Counted from the stretch's first letter, positions 28,231 to 37,366 are shown. The stretch: 41,775 nt of DNA from Roseateles toxinivorans (GCA_945898095.1 CAMDHE010000028.1:1-41775); one strand, 5' to 3'. The notes: generated by a model from the letters alone, not told the origin. Program-made: numbers and translations.

Positions 28231-29547
28231 TCACCAATGGCCGGTGGCTGCTGTGATCGCTGCTGTCCGCCCCGACCTGACCGCGCCCTCCAAAGTGGCC
28301 GGGTAGGGTCCCGCTACATAGTCCCCGGCGGCGAAAAGTCCAGGGCTTATGCGCGCTGCGGGGCGTTGCAAATCTGGCGTGCAGGCGAAAGTCGCGCGTT
28401 TTTCAGCCAGAACTTTGAGGATTTTTGGCGGGCTGTGCCAGTTGATTTCACGCTCAGCCTGTTGCAAGGTCGCCAAGCCTGTTTCGGCCAAACCGCGCGC
28501 GACCCAGGGTGCTGCGCCGCTGATGACGAAGGCAAAACGTCCAGGCGCGTGACCCAATTGGCCCAGATCGAAGACAAATTGGGCTGGCGCTTGCGCGCCT
28601 TCCTGCAAGGCAAGCATCGGCGCAGGCAGGACTGATCCCGGGCTTTCCAGATAGACGGTGATGATCGGCTCGAATCGCAGTGCCCTTGCTTTGAATGCCC
28701 AGTCCGGTGCATTGTTGTTGCAAAGCCTTGCTGCTTCTGCCGAGGTGCAGGCGAGGATCACGGCATCAAACGGTTCGCCGTCGGCCAGCCATTGATTTCC
28801 CTGCTGCTCCAGGCTTTGCAGACGCTGCCCAAGGCGCAGGACGGACCCTTGGTCCTGAAGCCAGGTTTGGGCCGGGTCGGCCAGCAAGCAGGACAGCGGG
28901 ACACGCGGCAGCAGCAGGTCGGAACTGCCGCTTCCACCAAATAGCGAATCTTGCAAGACACGCAGGAACACCCTCGCACTGGCTTGTCCTGAGGCTGTGT
29001 TCATGGCCGCAATGCAGAGCGGAGCGATCAACTCTTGCCTGACAATGGCGGGTAAATCAGCGCAGAGTTGATCGACGGTCAACTCGGCCGCACATTGGAA
29101 ACGCTGCAGCAACCATCCGGCTGCCGTCGCCAGCAGACGCGCCCGCGCTGCCAGCGGCCAGGCTTGATAGGCCAATATGCCTCTCACAAAGCTCGGCAAC
29201 GGCCGACCCGGGGGCAGGCTCAAGCCCTCATGGCGGGGGTAGCGCAGCCGCAGTGGCAAACGCAGCAGGACTTCAGAATGATCGACGCCAATGGTTGCCA
29301 GCAACTCCAGGCAATGTCGATAAGCGCCGATCAATATATGCTGGCCGTTGTCCAGAGGCGCTCCGCCAAGATCTGACGAAACCGCTGTGTTGTCGTACAG
29401 GCTGCGCGCTCTGCCGCCCAATTGCGGGGCCATCTCAAACAGCGTCACCGCTTGCCCGAGCTGACTTGCATGTACTGCAGCTGAAATGCCGGCCCAACCG
29501 CCGCCGATCACTGCCACGCGTCGTTGGGGCAAGGCTCGACTTGGCAT
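28231..29547 (-). CDS. hpnE: hydroxysqualene dehydroxylase HpnE
   Basis: The FAD-dependent enzyme reduces hydroxysqualene to squalene, the last step of the bacterial HpnCDE route. The 438-residue sequence has an N-terminal dinucleotide-binding motif (VAVIGGGWAGISAAVHASQL), GRARSLYD, and a C-terminal FAD-contact block (LFAAGDYVAGPYPATLEGAV followed by RSG). ATG 29547 overlaps the hpnD stop by one base (TGATG); a TTG one codon earlier is less likely. It is the last gene of the three-gene unit. The 155-base gap to the IclR gene holds only the palindrome at 28101. Confidence 0.9.
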   Translation of the reverse strand: MPSRALPQRRVAVIGGGWAGISAAVHASQLGQAVTLFEMAPQLGGRARSLYDNTAVSSDLGGAPLDNGQHILIGAYRHCLELLATIGVDHSEVLLRLPLRLRYPRHEGLSLPPGRPLPSFVRGILAYQAWPLAARARLLATAAGWLLQRFQCAAELTVDQLCADLPAIVRQELIAPLCIAAMNTASGQASARVFLRVLQDSLFGGSGSSDLLLPRVPLSCLLADPAQTWLQDQGSVLRLGQRLQSLEQQGNQWLADGEPFDAVILACTSAEAARLCNNNAPDWAFKARALRFEPIITVYLESPGSVLPAPMLALQEGAQAPAQFVFDLGQLGHAPGRFAFVISGAAPWVARGLAETGLATLQQAEREINWHSPPKILKVLAEKRATFACTPDLQRPAARISPGLFAAGDYVAGPYPATLEGAVRSGRTAAITAATGHW

Positions 29548-30395
29548 CAACGGCCGTACAAGCTGGTGCGAACTGCGATCCAGACCTTGCGCAGTGGCGT
29601 TAGAGAAATGCGCTGCTGCAGGACTTGGAAATTTTCGCGCTCGATTTCGCGCAACAAGGTCCGGTAGATGTTCGCCATCATCAGCCCGGGCTTTTGCGTG
29701 CGGCGATCAGACTCGGGCAGCAAGGCGAAAGCTTCGTCATAAAGTTGATGCGCACGGCCGGCCTGGAACTGCATCAAGGCGGTGAAACGCTCGCTATATC
29801 CCCAGGGCCGGCTGCGCTGCAGAATTTCATGGGCCCTGACGTCAAATTGCTGGAGTTCCGAAATGGGCAGGTAGATTCGGCCGCGCCTGGCATCGTCGCC
29901 AACGTCGCGGATGATATTGGTCAGTTGCATGGCTAGGCCGAGCTTGTGGGCATAGGCTTTGGTGCCCGCCTCGGTACTGCCAAAAATGCCGGCTGCGACT
30001 TCACCGACAACGCCGGCGACCAGATGGCAATAGCGCTGCAGGCCGGCGTAGTCCAGAAAGCGGTTCTGGTCCAGATCCATCTGGCAACCCTCGATGACTG
30101 CATGCAAATGCTCGAGCCTGATGTCGTAACTGGCGCAATGCGGCATCAGCGCGCGCATGACCGGATGCTGGGGAGCTCCTGCAAATGAGCTGGCAGTTTC
30201 CTTGTGCCACCAAGCCAGCTTGGTCGCTGCAACACCTGGATCCTGCGTTTCATCGACGACATCATCGATTTCGCGGCAAAATGCATAGAAGGCAGTGATG
30301 GCTGCGCGCCGGTCCGAAGGCAGAAACAAGAAGGCGTAGTAGAAGCTCGAGCCGCTCTTGGCGGTCTTCTCCTGCACATATTGCTCGGGAGTCAA
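29547..30395 (-). CDS. hpnD: presqualene diphosphate synthase HpnD
   Basis: This trans-isoprenyl synthase joins two farnesyl diphosphates to presqualene diphosphate. The 282 residues show the SGSSFYYAFLFLPSDRR start typical of HpnD, the first Asp-rich motif CREIDDVVDE (about 39-48) and the second, LTNIIRDVGDDARRGRIYLP (near 155-174). A TTG start at 30395 is chosen: it overlaps the hpnC stop by four bases (TTGA) and has a strong AAGGAGG four bases upstream. A longer GTG start at 30443 would overlap hpnC by about 50 bases and adds residues not seen in the family. Confidence 0.92.
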   Translation of the reverse strand: MTPEQYVQEKTAKSGSSFYYAFLFLPSDRRAAITAFYAFCREIDDVVDETQDPGVAATKLAWWHKETASSFAGAPQHPVMRALMPHCASYDIRLEHLHAVIEGCQMDLDQNRFLDYAGLQRYCHLVAGVVGEVAAGIFGSTEAGTKAYAHKLGLAMQLTNIIRDVGDDARRGRIYLPISELQQFDVRAHEILQRSRPWGYSERFTALMQFQAGRAHQLYDEAFALLPESDRRTQKPGLMMANIYRTLLREIERENFQVLQQRISLTPLRKVWIAVRTSLYGR

Positions 30396-31318
30396 GAAAC
30401 CTCCTTGGGGTTGATCGGCGCACGCATCCGCAGCGCTCGCCACAGCATTGTGGGGGCATCCGTTGCGGTCAGCACAGGGCGCTGAGTCAGACTGGCGTAA
30501 TGCATAGCTTTGATTTTCTCAAGAATTCGCAAGCCGCCTTGTACGACCAGTCGCAACTCCCAACCTGCGCGCCCCTTGATTTGATGAACCAAGGGCGCGC
30601 CCTCCAGCATCAGTTGCCTGGCCCATTCGCAGAGCTCCCGGGTCATTGCACGGGCTGCCTGACTGTCGCTACAAGCCAGTAGGTCGCCGCGGTTGAGGCG
30701 ATGTCGGTCGAGATCGGTCTGGGGGGCATAGACGCGACCTTGAGGCCCATCACGACTGAAATCCTGCCAGAAATTGATCAATTGCAGGCTGCTGCAAATC
30801 GCGTCCGAACGTTCAAGCGCTGCGGCATCGCCGACACCATAAAGGTGCAGCAACAGACGCCCAACCGGATTGGCCGAGCGGCGGCAATAGTCCAGCAGAT
30901 CTTCCCGGTCGACATAAGAGGATTTGTGCAAATCCTGCTCGAACGCATCCAGCAGGTCATGCAGCAAGGGCAATGGCAAACGAAACTGGTGCAGGACTTC
31001 AGCCAATGGATTAAATACGCTTGAGGCCCAGCGTGCTGACGGCTCCCGGCCATCTGTAACTGCCTGTAGATCGCGTCGATAGTCGCGTAATTCGGCGCTG
31101 CGGCGCTCCGGGCTGGCCTCGCCTTCGTCGGCCAAGTCATCGGCCGTGCGGGCAAATTGATAGATGGCAGCCACGGCAGGACGCAGGGCCATTGGGCAAA
31201 GCCAGGAGGCTACCGGGAAATTTTCGTAGTGTTGTTGGCTCACGGGCAGGATTGTGGGTGTTTTAGGTCTGCTGCGGGGACAGTCTTCATTTGACAATTG
31301 ACGAGGGTTTGCGTACAT
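30392..31318 (-). CDS. hpnC: hydroxysqualene synthase HpnC
   Basis: The enzyme converts presqualene diphosphate to hydroxysqualene in the three-enzyme squalene pathway. The 308-residue sequence contains HYENFPVASWLCP (an HpnC hallmark), the first Asp-rich motif FARTADDLADEGE (about 56-68), the second LINFWQDFSRDGPQGRVYAP, and a C-terminal WRALRMR. ATG 31318 has GAAGG nine bases upstream; longer in-frame starts run toward the divergent efflux gene. It heads hpnC-hpnD-hpnE, all linked by overlaps. The product feeds hopanoids if a cyclase (shc) exists elsewhere. Confidence 0.9.
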   Translation of the reverse strand: MYANPRQLSNEDCPRSRPKTPTILPVSQQHYENFPVASWLCPMALRPAVAAIYQFARTADDLADEGEASPERRSAELRDYRRDLQAVTDGREPSARWASSVFNPLAEVLHQFRLPLPLLHDLLDAFEQDLHKSSYVDREDLLDYCRRSANPVGRLLLHLYGVGDAAALERSDAICSSLQLINFWQDFSRDGPQGRVYAPQTDLDRHRLNRGDLLACSDSQAARAMTRELCEWARQLMLEGAPLVHQIKGRAGWELRLVVQGGLRILEKIKAMHYASLTQRPVLTATDAPTMLWRALRMRAPINPKEVS

Positions 31319-31321
31319 TAA

Positions 31322-31371
31322 TGACCCTTCGGTCAGTAGCAATCTTTTTAGACCATCGGACCTCGGGGTCC
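31322..31371. promoter_or_regulatory. two short inverted repeats between hpnC and the efflux genes
   Basis: TGACC (31322-31326) and GGTCA (31331-31335) pair around CTTC; GGACC (31358-31362) and GGTCC (31367-31371) pair around TCGG. They lie in the 109-base divergent control region. Each half-site is short, so regulator binding is only a possibility. No TetR-type regulator gene is adjacent. Confidence 0.3.
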
Positions 31372-31427
31372 TGAGTCCAAATCGAGTTTGAATGCTCTGA
31401 TCCAGGCTGTACTTGTCGAGGTTCCTC

Positions 31428-32540
31428 ATGTCTCAACTCTCCCCCAAAAAAATCCTGCCATTGATTGTGTCGCTGCTATTTTTCAATGGGTGCAGCCAGC
31501 AAGCAGTGGGTCCAGAACCCGAACGAGCCGTGCGTACGCTGGTGGTAAAAACAGAGGCCACCGGATTGAGTCGCGAATATGCAGCTGAGATTCGCGCCAG
31601 GATCGAGTCCCGCTTGTCGTTCCGTGTTCCCGGCAAACTGCTCGAACGCAAGGTCAACCTTGGCGATCAGGTCAAAGCAGGGCAGCTTCTGGCCCGGCTC
31701 GATGCTCAGGATTTGCTGCTGGCCCAGGCCGCGGCTCAGGCTGGATTGCAGGCCGCAACGATCAACCGCGACCTCTTGCGGGCCGACTACAAACGCTATG
31801 TCGAGTTGCGCGAACAAGGTTTCATCAGCGCGGCCGAGCTTGATCGACGCGATGTCGCATTGAAGGCCGCTCAGGCGCAACTTGACCAAGCGCAGGCGCA
31901 GGCCAGCGCCCAGGGCAACCTGACAAGCTATGCGCGTTTGCTTGCCGATGTTGCTGGCCTGGTGACCGGTGTCGATGCCGAGCCTGGCATGGTGGTGCCG
32001 GCTGGTGCGAGCATTCTGCGAGTGGCACAGGATGGATCGCGCGACGTGGTGTTCTCTGTGCCAGAGGATCAATTGCCCGTCTTGCGCGCCGCAGCCAACC
32101 GTCCCGAGGGCTTGCAAATCAAACTCTGGAGCGATCCACCTGCTCAAGCAGCGCGTACCGTGACATTGCGCGAAGTTTCTGCAGCAGCAGACCCTGTCAC
32201 CCGCACCTTTCTGGTCAAGGCCGATGCAGGCCGCAATGATGTCAAGTTGGGGCAATCGGCGACGGTGATCTTGCGATTGCAAAGCGTCGATTCCCTGATC
32301 AAGCTGCCGCTGACGGCGTTGATGCAACAAAAAGGCCAGACCATGGTGTGGTTGCTGGACTCGGCCTCGATGACAGTCAAACAGCAGGTTGTTCAGGTCG
32401 GCGCAGCTGCCGGCAACGAGGTGGTGATCGCTGCCGGCTTGTTGCCCGGTCAGGAATTGGTGGTGGCTGGCGTGCACACATTGACCTCGGGTCAAAAGGT
32501 CAAACGCTATCAAGTATCCGCCGCGGCGGCAGCAAATTGA
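31428..32540 (+). CDS. RND efflux periplasmic adaptor subunit (lipoprotein)
   Basis: The membrane-fusion protein of a tripartite efflux pump, 370 residues. The N-terminus is a lipoprotein signal (KKILPLIVSLLFFNGCSQQ) with Cys near residue 21 as lipid site. Following blocks are the lipoyl half (SFRVPGKLLERKVNLGDQVK), a coiled-coil hairpin rich in Ala/Gln (LLLAQAAAQAGLQ to LDQAQAQASAQ, about 93-165), the second lipoyl half with GVDAEPGMVVPAGASIL, and the barrel with KLGQSATVILRL. ATG 31428 has GAGG upstream. The RND gene starts 13 bases after the stop. Confidence 0.93.
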   Translation: MSQLSPKKILPLIVSLLFFNGCSQQAVGPEPERAVRTLVVKTEATGLSREYAAEIRARIESRLSFRVPGKLLERKVNLGDQVKAGQLLARLDAQDLLLAQAAAQAGLQAATINRDLLRADYKRYVELREQGFISAAELDRRDVALKAAQAQLDQAQAQASAQGNLTSYARLLADVAGLVTGVDAEPGMVVPAGASILRVAQDGSRDVVFSVPEDQLPVLRAAANRPEGLQIKLWSDPPAQAARTVTLREVSAAADPVTRTFLVKADAGRNDVKLGQSATVILRLQSVDSLIKLPLTALMQQKGQTMVWLLDSASMTVKQQVVQVGAAAGNEVVIAAGLLPGQELVVAGVHTLTSGQKVKRYQVSAAAAAN

Positions 32541-32553
32541 ATCGCGCGCAACC

Positions 32554-35500
32554 ATGAACGCAAATATGCAAAGCCGCTTCAATATCTCGCGCTGGGCGCT
32601 GGAGCACCCGGCACTGACCCGCTACCTGATGATCGTGCTGATGGCGGTCGGTTTCGCGACCTATTTCCAGCTGGCTCAGGACGAAGATCCGCCGTTTACT
32701 TTCCGCGCGATGGTCGTGCGAGCCTATTGGCCGGGCGCCACCGCCCAGCAAATGGCCGAGCAGGTCACCGACAAGATCGAACGTACCCTGCAGGAAGTTC
32801 CCTATGCCGACAAGATTCGCAGCTACACCAAGCCGGGTGAATCGTTGACGTTTTTCCAGGTCAAGGACAGCACTCCGGCCAAGGAAGTTGCCGATGTCTG
32901 GTACCAGGTGCGCAAACGCGTCAGCGACCAACGTGGAAACTTGCCGCAAGGTACGGTCGGACCATTCTTCAACGATGATTTCGGCGATGTCTACGGCTCG
33001 ATCTTTGCGCTTTCTGCCGATGGCTTCAGTGCCGAGGAACTGCGCGAGCATGCCGAACGCGTGCGTTCGAGGCTGCTGACCGTGCCGGATGTGGCCAAGG
33101 TCGAGGTTTTTGGCGCGCAGGCAGAGAAGATCTTCATCGAAATTTCCCAAAAACGGCTGGCAAGTCTTGGGCTTGATTTCGGCCAGGTGATCAATCAGCT
33201 CGGCGCACAAAATGCCGTCGAGGGCGCGGGCGTACTAAAGACCGACAGCGGCAACCTGCAGGTGCGGGTGCAAGGTCAGTTCAATTCGGTTCAAGCCTTG
33301 AAGGATTTTTCCATCCGTGCCGTCAACCCCGTAACAGGGCAGGCGAGCAACTTGCGCTTGGCAGATATTGCCGAGATCAAGCGGGGTTATCTCGATCCGC
33401 CAGCGGTCATGGTCCGCCATCAGGGCAAGTCGGTGATCGCTTTGGGTGTTTCTATGTCCAAAGGCGGTGAAATCATTGCTTTGGGGCATTCGTTACAGAA
33501 GGCTGCGACGCAGATCAGGGCGAATCTGCCGGCTGGGATCGAACTGGTGCAGATCCAGAATCAACCCGATTCGGTGGCACGCTCGGTCAATGAATTTGTC
33601 CGTGTCTTGATCGAGGCTGTGGCGATCGTGCTGGCAGTCAGTTTCATTGCCTTGGGTCTGCATTCCCGGCCGCTACGGATTGACGTCTGGCCTGGGTTGG
33701 TTGTCGCTATCACGATCCCGTTGGTGCTTGGAGTCACCTTCATCGCAATGTTTTACTGGGGTGTGGGGCTGCACAAGATCTCTCTGGGCTCATTGATCAT
33801 TGCCTTGGGACTGTTGGTTGACGACGCGATTATTTCGGTCGAGATGATGGTGCGAAAGCTGGAGGAGGGCTACGACATGATGCACGCGGCCACCTTTGCC
33901 TACGAGGCTACCGCGATGCCGATGTTGACCGGTACGCTGATCACGGCTGTCGGATTTTTGCCGATCGGCATGGCCAAGTCGGTGACCGGCGAATACACAT
34001 TCGCGATTTTCGCCGTCACCGCTGCAGCCCTGTTGATTTCCTGGGTCGTTTCGGTCTTTTTCGTACCCTACCTGGGCTCGCTGTTGCTGCGCACCCATGC
34101 TGCCAACGACGGGGCTGCGCATGAGCTTTTCGATACCGCGTTCTACACCCGCTTCCGGGCCCTGGTGAACTGGTGCGTGGAAAATCGTTGGAAGACCATC
34201 GGCGCTACCTTGCTGATTTTTGGCCTCGGATTGGCAGGCATGGGGAAGGTACAGCAACAGTTCTTTCCTGACTCCAGTCGGCCGGAGATCATGGTCGACC
34301 TATGGTTGCCTGAGGGCTCGACGATCGAACAGAGCCTGCAGTCTGCCAAAAGGTTTGAGGCTCGCATGCTCAAGGAGAGCGGTGTTGCCACGGTCAGTAC
34401 CTGGATTGGCAGCGGAGTACCGCATTTTTACCTTCCGCTGGAACAAATATTTGCCCAGTCGAATGTCAGCCAGGCAATTCTGCTGAGCAAGAGCATGGAG
34501 GAGCGCGAGGCCTTGCTGCGGCGTCTGCCTGCGATCTTGGCCGCCGAATTTCCAGAACTGCGCACGCGTATCAAGCTCTTGCCCAATGGGCCGCCGGTGG
34601 CTTATCCGGTGCAGTTCCGGATCGTCGGCGAGCGGTCTGACGAGGTCCTCCGCTGGGGTGATCAGGCCAAGGAGATCTTGCGTGCCAACCCGAATATGCG
34701 GGGCGTCAACGACAACTGGAACGAGCAGATCAAGGTCATCAAGCTCGATGTCGATCAGGACAAGGCGCGCGCTTTGGGTGTGAGCAGTCAGAGTCTGGCG
34801 CAAGCTTCGCGTACGTTGCTATCGGGTAGTTCCGTCGGGCAATATCGCGAGGCTGACAAGCTGATCGACATCGTCCTGCGTCAACCGCTGGATGAGCGCA
34901 ATGTCATCTCGGACATCGGCAATGCCTATCTGCCGACCAGCAGCGGACGCTCGATTCCGTTGACACAGGTTGCCAGGATTCGTTTTGATTGGGAGCCGGG
35001 TGTGATCTGGCGTGAAGGTCGCAGCTATGCGATGACGGTGCAGGGCGATGTGGTCGAAGGGCTGCAGGGCGCTACCGTGACGGCGCAGCTCTGGCCTGAG
35101 CTGCGCGCCATGCAGGCAAAAATGCCACCCGGTTACCGCATCGAGATAGCCGGCGCAGTGGAGGAAAGCAGCAAGGGCCAGGGCTCGATCGCAGCCGGTG
35201 TGCCGGTCATGCTGTTCATTACCTTTACCCTGCTGATGCTGCAATTGCAGAGTTTTTCACGGGCCATGCTGGTGTTCTTGACCGGTCCGCTGGGAATTGC
35301 CGGCGTGGCAGCGGCGCTGTTGCTGTTCGGCAAGCCCTTCGGCTTTGTCGCCTTGCTCGGTGTGATCGCCTTGATGGGCATGATCATGAGGAATTCGGTC
35401 ATCCTTATCGATCAAATCGAGCAAGATCGTCTGCGCGGTGTGCCTGCCTGGTCTGCCATCGTCGAGGCCGCTGTGAGGCGTTTCCGGCCGATCGTACTGA

Positions 35501-35676
35501 CGGCTGCTGCGGCCGTTCTGGCGATGGTGCCCTTGTCGCGCAGCCTGTTCTGGGGGCCGATGGCGGTCGCGATCATGGGCGGTTTGATCGTTGCCACGGC
35601 GCTGACCTTGCTGGCTTTGCCCGCCATGTATGCAGCCTGGTTCCGCGTGAAAAGGCCGGTCGAAGAGGCCCTCTGA
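32554..35676 (+). CDS. RND efflux transporter permease (AcrB/HAE1 superfamily, TriC-like)
   Basis: A 1040-residue inner-membrane proton/drug antiporter with two repeats of six membrane helices. Visible features include the N-terminal helix after HPALTRYLMIVLMAVGF, the porter-domain start DEDPPFTFRAMVVRAYWPGA, FNDDFGDVYGSIFALSADG, the central LGLLVDDAIISVEMMVRKLE with the proton-relay Asp pair, and in the second half GVIALMGMIMRNSVILIDQI. The FNDDFGDVYG stretch and general pattern resemble the TriC-like subgroup, by memory only. No outer-membrane factor gene is adjacent, so a partner such as a TolC homologue must be coded elsewhere. Substrate unknown. Confidence 0.94.
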   Translation: MNANMQSRFNISRWALEHPALTRYLMIVLMAVGFATYFQLAQDEDPPFTFRAMVVRAYWPGATAQQMAEQVTDKIERTLQEVPYADKIRSYTKPGESLTFFQVKDSTPAKEVADVWYQVRKRVSDQRGNLPQGTVGPFFNDDFGDVYGSIFALSADGFSAEELREHAERVRSRLLTVPDVAKVEVFGAQAEKIFIEISQKRLASLGLDFGQVINQLGAQNAVEGAGVLKTDSGNLQVRVQGQFNSVQALKDFSIRAVNPVTGQASNLRLADIAEIKRGYLDPPAVMVRHQGKSVIALGVSMSKGGEIIALGHSLQKAATQIRANLPAGIELVQIQNQPDSVARSVNEFVRVLIEAVAIVLAVSFIALGLHSRPLRIDVWPGLVVAITIPLVLGVTFIAMFYWGVGLHKISLGSLIIALGLLVDDAIISVEMMVRKLEEGYDMMHAATFAYEATAMPMLTGTLITAVGFLPIGMAKSVTGEYTFAIFAVTAAALLISWVVSVFFVPYLGSLLLRTHAANDGAAHELFDTAFYTRFRALVNWCVENRWKTIGATLLIFGLGLAGMGKVQQQFFPDSSRPEIMVDLWLPEGSTIEQSLQSAKRFEARMLKESGVATVSTWIGSGVPHFYLPLEQIFAQSNVSQAILLSKSMEEREALLRRLPAILAAEFPELRTRIKLLPNGPPVAYPVQFRIVGERSDEVLRWGDQAKEILRANPNMRGVNDNWNEQIKVIKLDVDQDKARALGVSSQSLAQASRTLLSGSSVGQYREADKLIDIVLRQPLDERNVISDIGNAYLPTSSGRSIPLTQVARIRFDWEPGVIWREGRSYAMTVQGDVVEGLQGATVTAQLWPELRAMQAKMPPGYRIEIAGAVEESSKGQGSIAAGVPVMLFITFTLLMLQLQSFSRAMLVFLTGPLGIAGVAAALLLFGKPFGFVALLGVIALMGMIMRNSVILIDQIEQDRLRGVPAWSAIVEAAVRRFRPIVLTAAAAVLAMVPLSRSLFWGPMAVAIMGGLIVATALTLLALPAMYAAWFRVKRPVEEAL

Positions 35677-35695
35677 TGAATTCGTCACGAGACTG

Positions 35696-35727
35696 AGCGG
35701 CCTCGAATTCGGCTGGCTGCTTTTTTT
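35696..35727 (+). terminator. probable terminator of the RND operon
   Basis: AGCGGCC (35696-35702) pairs imperfectly (one bulge) with GGCTGGCT (35711-35718), followed two bases later by seven T (35721-35727). It starts 20 bases after the transporter stop. Confidence 0.55.
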
Positions 35728-35824
35728 GGAGTTCAAGCCGCTACAATCCTCGGTTTGCCGGATAGCCACAGTCTTCTCGCCCGATTTTTGATCGAAAGCG
35801 CAAGCGGGTGGGGCTGGCTCATCA

Positions 35825-35911
35825 GCGCGGGTGGCGAAATTGGTAGACGCACCAGGTTTAGGTCCTGACGCCTTCACCGGCGTGCCGGTTCGAGTCCGGC
35901 CCCGCGCACCA
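35825..35911 (+). tRNA. leuW: tRNA-Leu (anticodon UAG)
   Basis: The 87-base gene has an acceptor stem GCGCGGG/CCCGCGC with encoded CCA, a D arm (GGCGAAATTGGTAGACGC), an anticodon loop TTTAGGT with TAG, a long variable arm (CGCC/GGCG, class II as expected for Leu) and a T arm GCCGG-TTCGAGT-CCGGC. The first anticodon-stem pair is C27 with A43, a mismatch. A TACAAT box at 35742-35747 could be part of its promoter. It lies 23 bases before the trigger factor gene, and readthrough is possible. Confidence 0.96.
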
Positions 35912-35934
35912 GATAACTTTGTATTGAGTCAAAA

Positions 35935-37248
35935 ATGGCCGTTAACGTCGAAACTCTCGAAAAACTTGAACGCCGCATCACGTTGATGCTGGCGGCAACT
36001 GAAATCAACAGCGAAGTCGAAAACCGACTCAAAAAGCTGTCCAAAACCGTCAAGGCTGATGGCTTTCGTCCTGGCAAGGTGCCGATGAGCGTTGTCGCCC
36101 AGCGCTATGGCAATTCGGTCCAGTACGACGTGATGAACGATAAACTGGGCGAAGCCTTTTCGAGCGCTGCCAACGAAGCCCAATTGCGCGTTGCCGGAGC
36201 ACCACGGATTTCCCAGAAGGACGAGTCTCCTGCGGGACAAATGGCGTTCGAGGCTGTTTTCGAGGTCTATCCTGAAATCAAGCTCGGCGATCTGTCTGCG
36301 GCCGAGGTCGAACGCGTGTCCAGCGATGTGACTGACGAGGCGATCGACAAGACCGTAGAAATTCTGCGCAAGCAGCGCCGCAATTTCGCCCAACGGGCGG
36401 CTGCGGATGTGGCTGCCGAAGGCGACCGTGTGACGATCGACTTCGAAGGCAAGATCGACGGCGAACCATTTGAGGGCGGCAAGGCTGAGGCCTTCCAGTT
36501 CCTCATCGGTGAAGGGCAGATGCTCGAAGCCTTCGAGAAAGCCGTGCGAGGCATGAAGGCTGGCGAGTCCAAGACCTTCCCACTGGCTTTCCCCGACACC
36601 TATCACGGCAAAGACGTGGCAGGCAAGGAAGCTGACTTCCTGGTCACCGTCAAGAAGATCGAAGCTCAGCATCTGCCGGACGTCAATGAAGCTTTTGCCA
36701 AATCGCTGGGCATCGCCAATGCCTCGGTGGAAGCGCTCCGCGCCGACATCAAGAAAAATCTTGAGCGTGAAGTCAAATTCCGCGTGCTGGCCCGCAACAA
36801 GGGCGCCGTGATGGACGCTCTGGTCGCATCAGCCGAGCTTGATGTGCCGAACTCACTGGTTGAAAACGAGTCTGAGCGCATGATCGCCAATGCCCGCGAG
36901 GACATGAAAAAACGCGGCATCAAGGACGCCGACAAGGCGCCGATTCCGGCCGACATCTTCAAGCCGCAGGCTGAGCGCCGTGTGCGTCTGGGCCTGGTGG
37001 TGGCTGAGTTGGTCCGATCCAACAATCTGCAGGCCAAGCCCGAGCAATTGCAGGCCCATATCGAAGAAATGGCACAGAGCTATGAAAAGCCTGCCGACGT
37101 GATGCGCTGGTACCTGGGCGACCGTCAGCGCATGTCCGAAGTCGAAGCCGTTGTGATCGAGAACAACGTCACCGATTTTGTGCTGGCCCAGGCCAGGATC
37201 AGCGACAAGTCCCTGCCTTTCGATGAATTGATGGCCACGGCCAACTGA
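35935..37248 (+). CDS. tig: trigger factor (ribosome-associated chaperone, PPIase)
   Basis: The 437-residue chaperone binds at the ribosome exit tunnel and helps new chains fold. The N-terminal ribosome-binding domain carries GFRPGKVPMSVVAQRYG (about 43-59, the signature loop); the FKBP-type prolyl isomerase domain follows (GDRVTIDFEGKIDGEPFEGG, about 163-182, and GMKAGESKTFPLAFPDTYHG); the C-terminal helical arms complete the protein. Length is normal. It is first of tig-clpP-clpX-lon, a conserved proteostasis cluster, but has its own terminator-like hairpin before clpP. Confidence 0.97.
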   Translation: MAVNVETLEKLERRITLMLAATEINSEVENRLKKLSKTVKADGFRPGKVPMSVVAQRYGNSVQYDVMNDKLGEAFSSAANEAQLRVAGAPRISQKDESPAGQMAFEAVFEVYPEIKLGDLSAAEVERVSSDVTDEAIDKTVEILRKQRRNFAQRAAADVAAEGDRVTIDFEGKIDGEPFEGGKAEAFQFLIGEGQMLEAFEKAVRGMKAGESKTFPLAFPDTYHGKDVAGKEADFLVTVKKIEAQHLPDVNEAFAKSLGIANASVEALRADIKKNLEREVKFRVLARNKGAVMDALVASAELDVPNSLVENESERMIANAREDMKKRGIKDADKAPIPADIFKPQAERRVRLGLVVAELVRSNNLQAKPEQLQAHIEEMAQSYEKPADVMRWYLGDRQRMSEVEAVVIENNVTDFVLAQARISDKSLPFDELMATAN

Positions 37249-37270
37249 TAGTCCAATACTGCCGGATGCC

Positions 37271-37310
37271 AAGGGCGCCGTGCCGCAAGGCAGGCGCCTT
37301 TGTCGTTTCA
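37271..37310 (+). terminator. hairpin after tig, probable terminator
   Basis: AAGG-GCGCC (37271-37279) pairs with GGCGCCTT (37293-37300) with one bulged G, and the inner TGCC (37281-37284) pairs with GGCA (37289-37292) around GCAA. TTTGTCGTTT follows. A CATAAT box at 37333-37338 downstream may begin a separate clpP transcript. Confidence 0.7.
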
Positions 37311-37366
37311 GGCAGTCTTTTTGCTTACGCTACATAATTTAGTCTTGTAAAGACCTTGAGGATCAC

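Noticed and set aside
31476-32582. 368-codon open frame on the minus strand within the efflux adaptor gene
   Set aside because: Fully antisense to a clear membrane-fusion protein; composition is rich in His/Gln/Arg as expected for a shadow frame.
35825-35935. tRNA-Leu as an integration site for a genomic island
   Set aside because: The tRNA is followed directly by tig and the usual clpP-clpX-lon order; no integrase or partial tRNA repeat is present.
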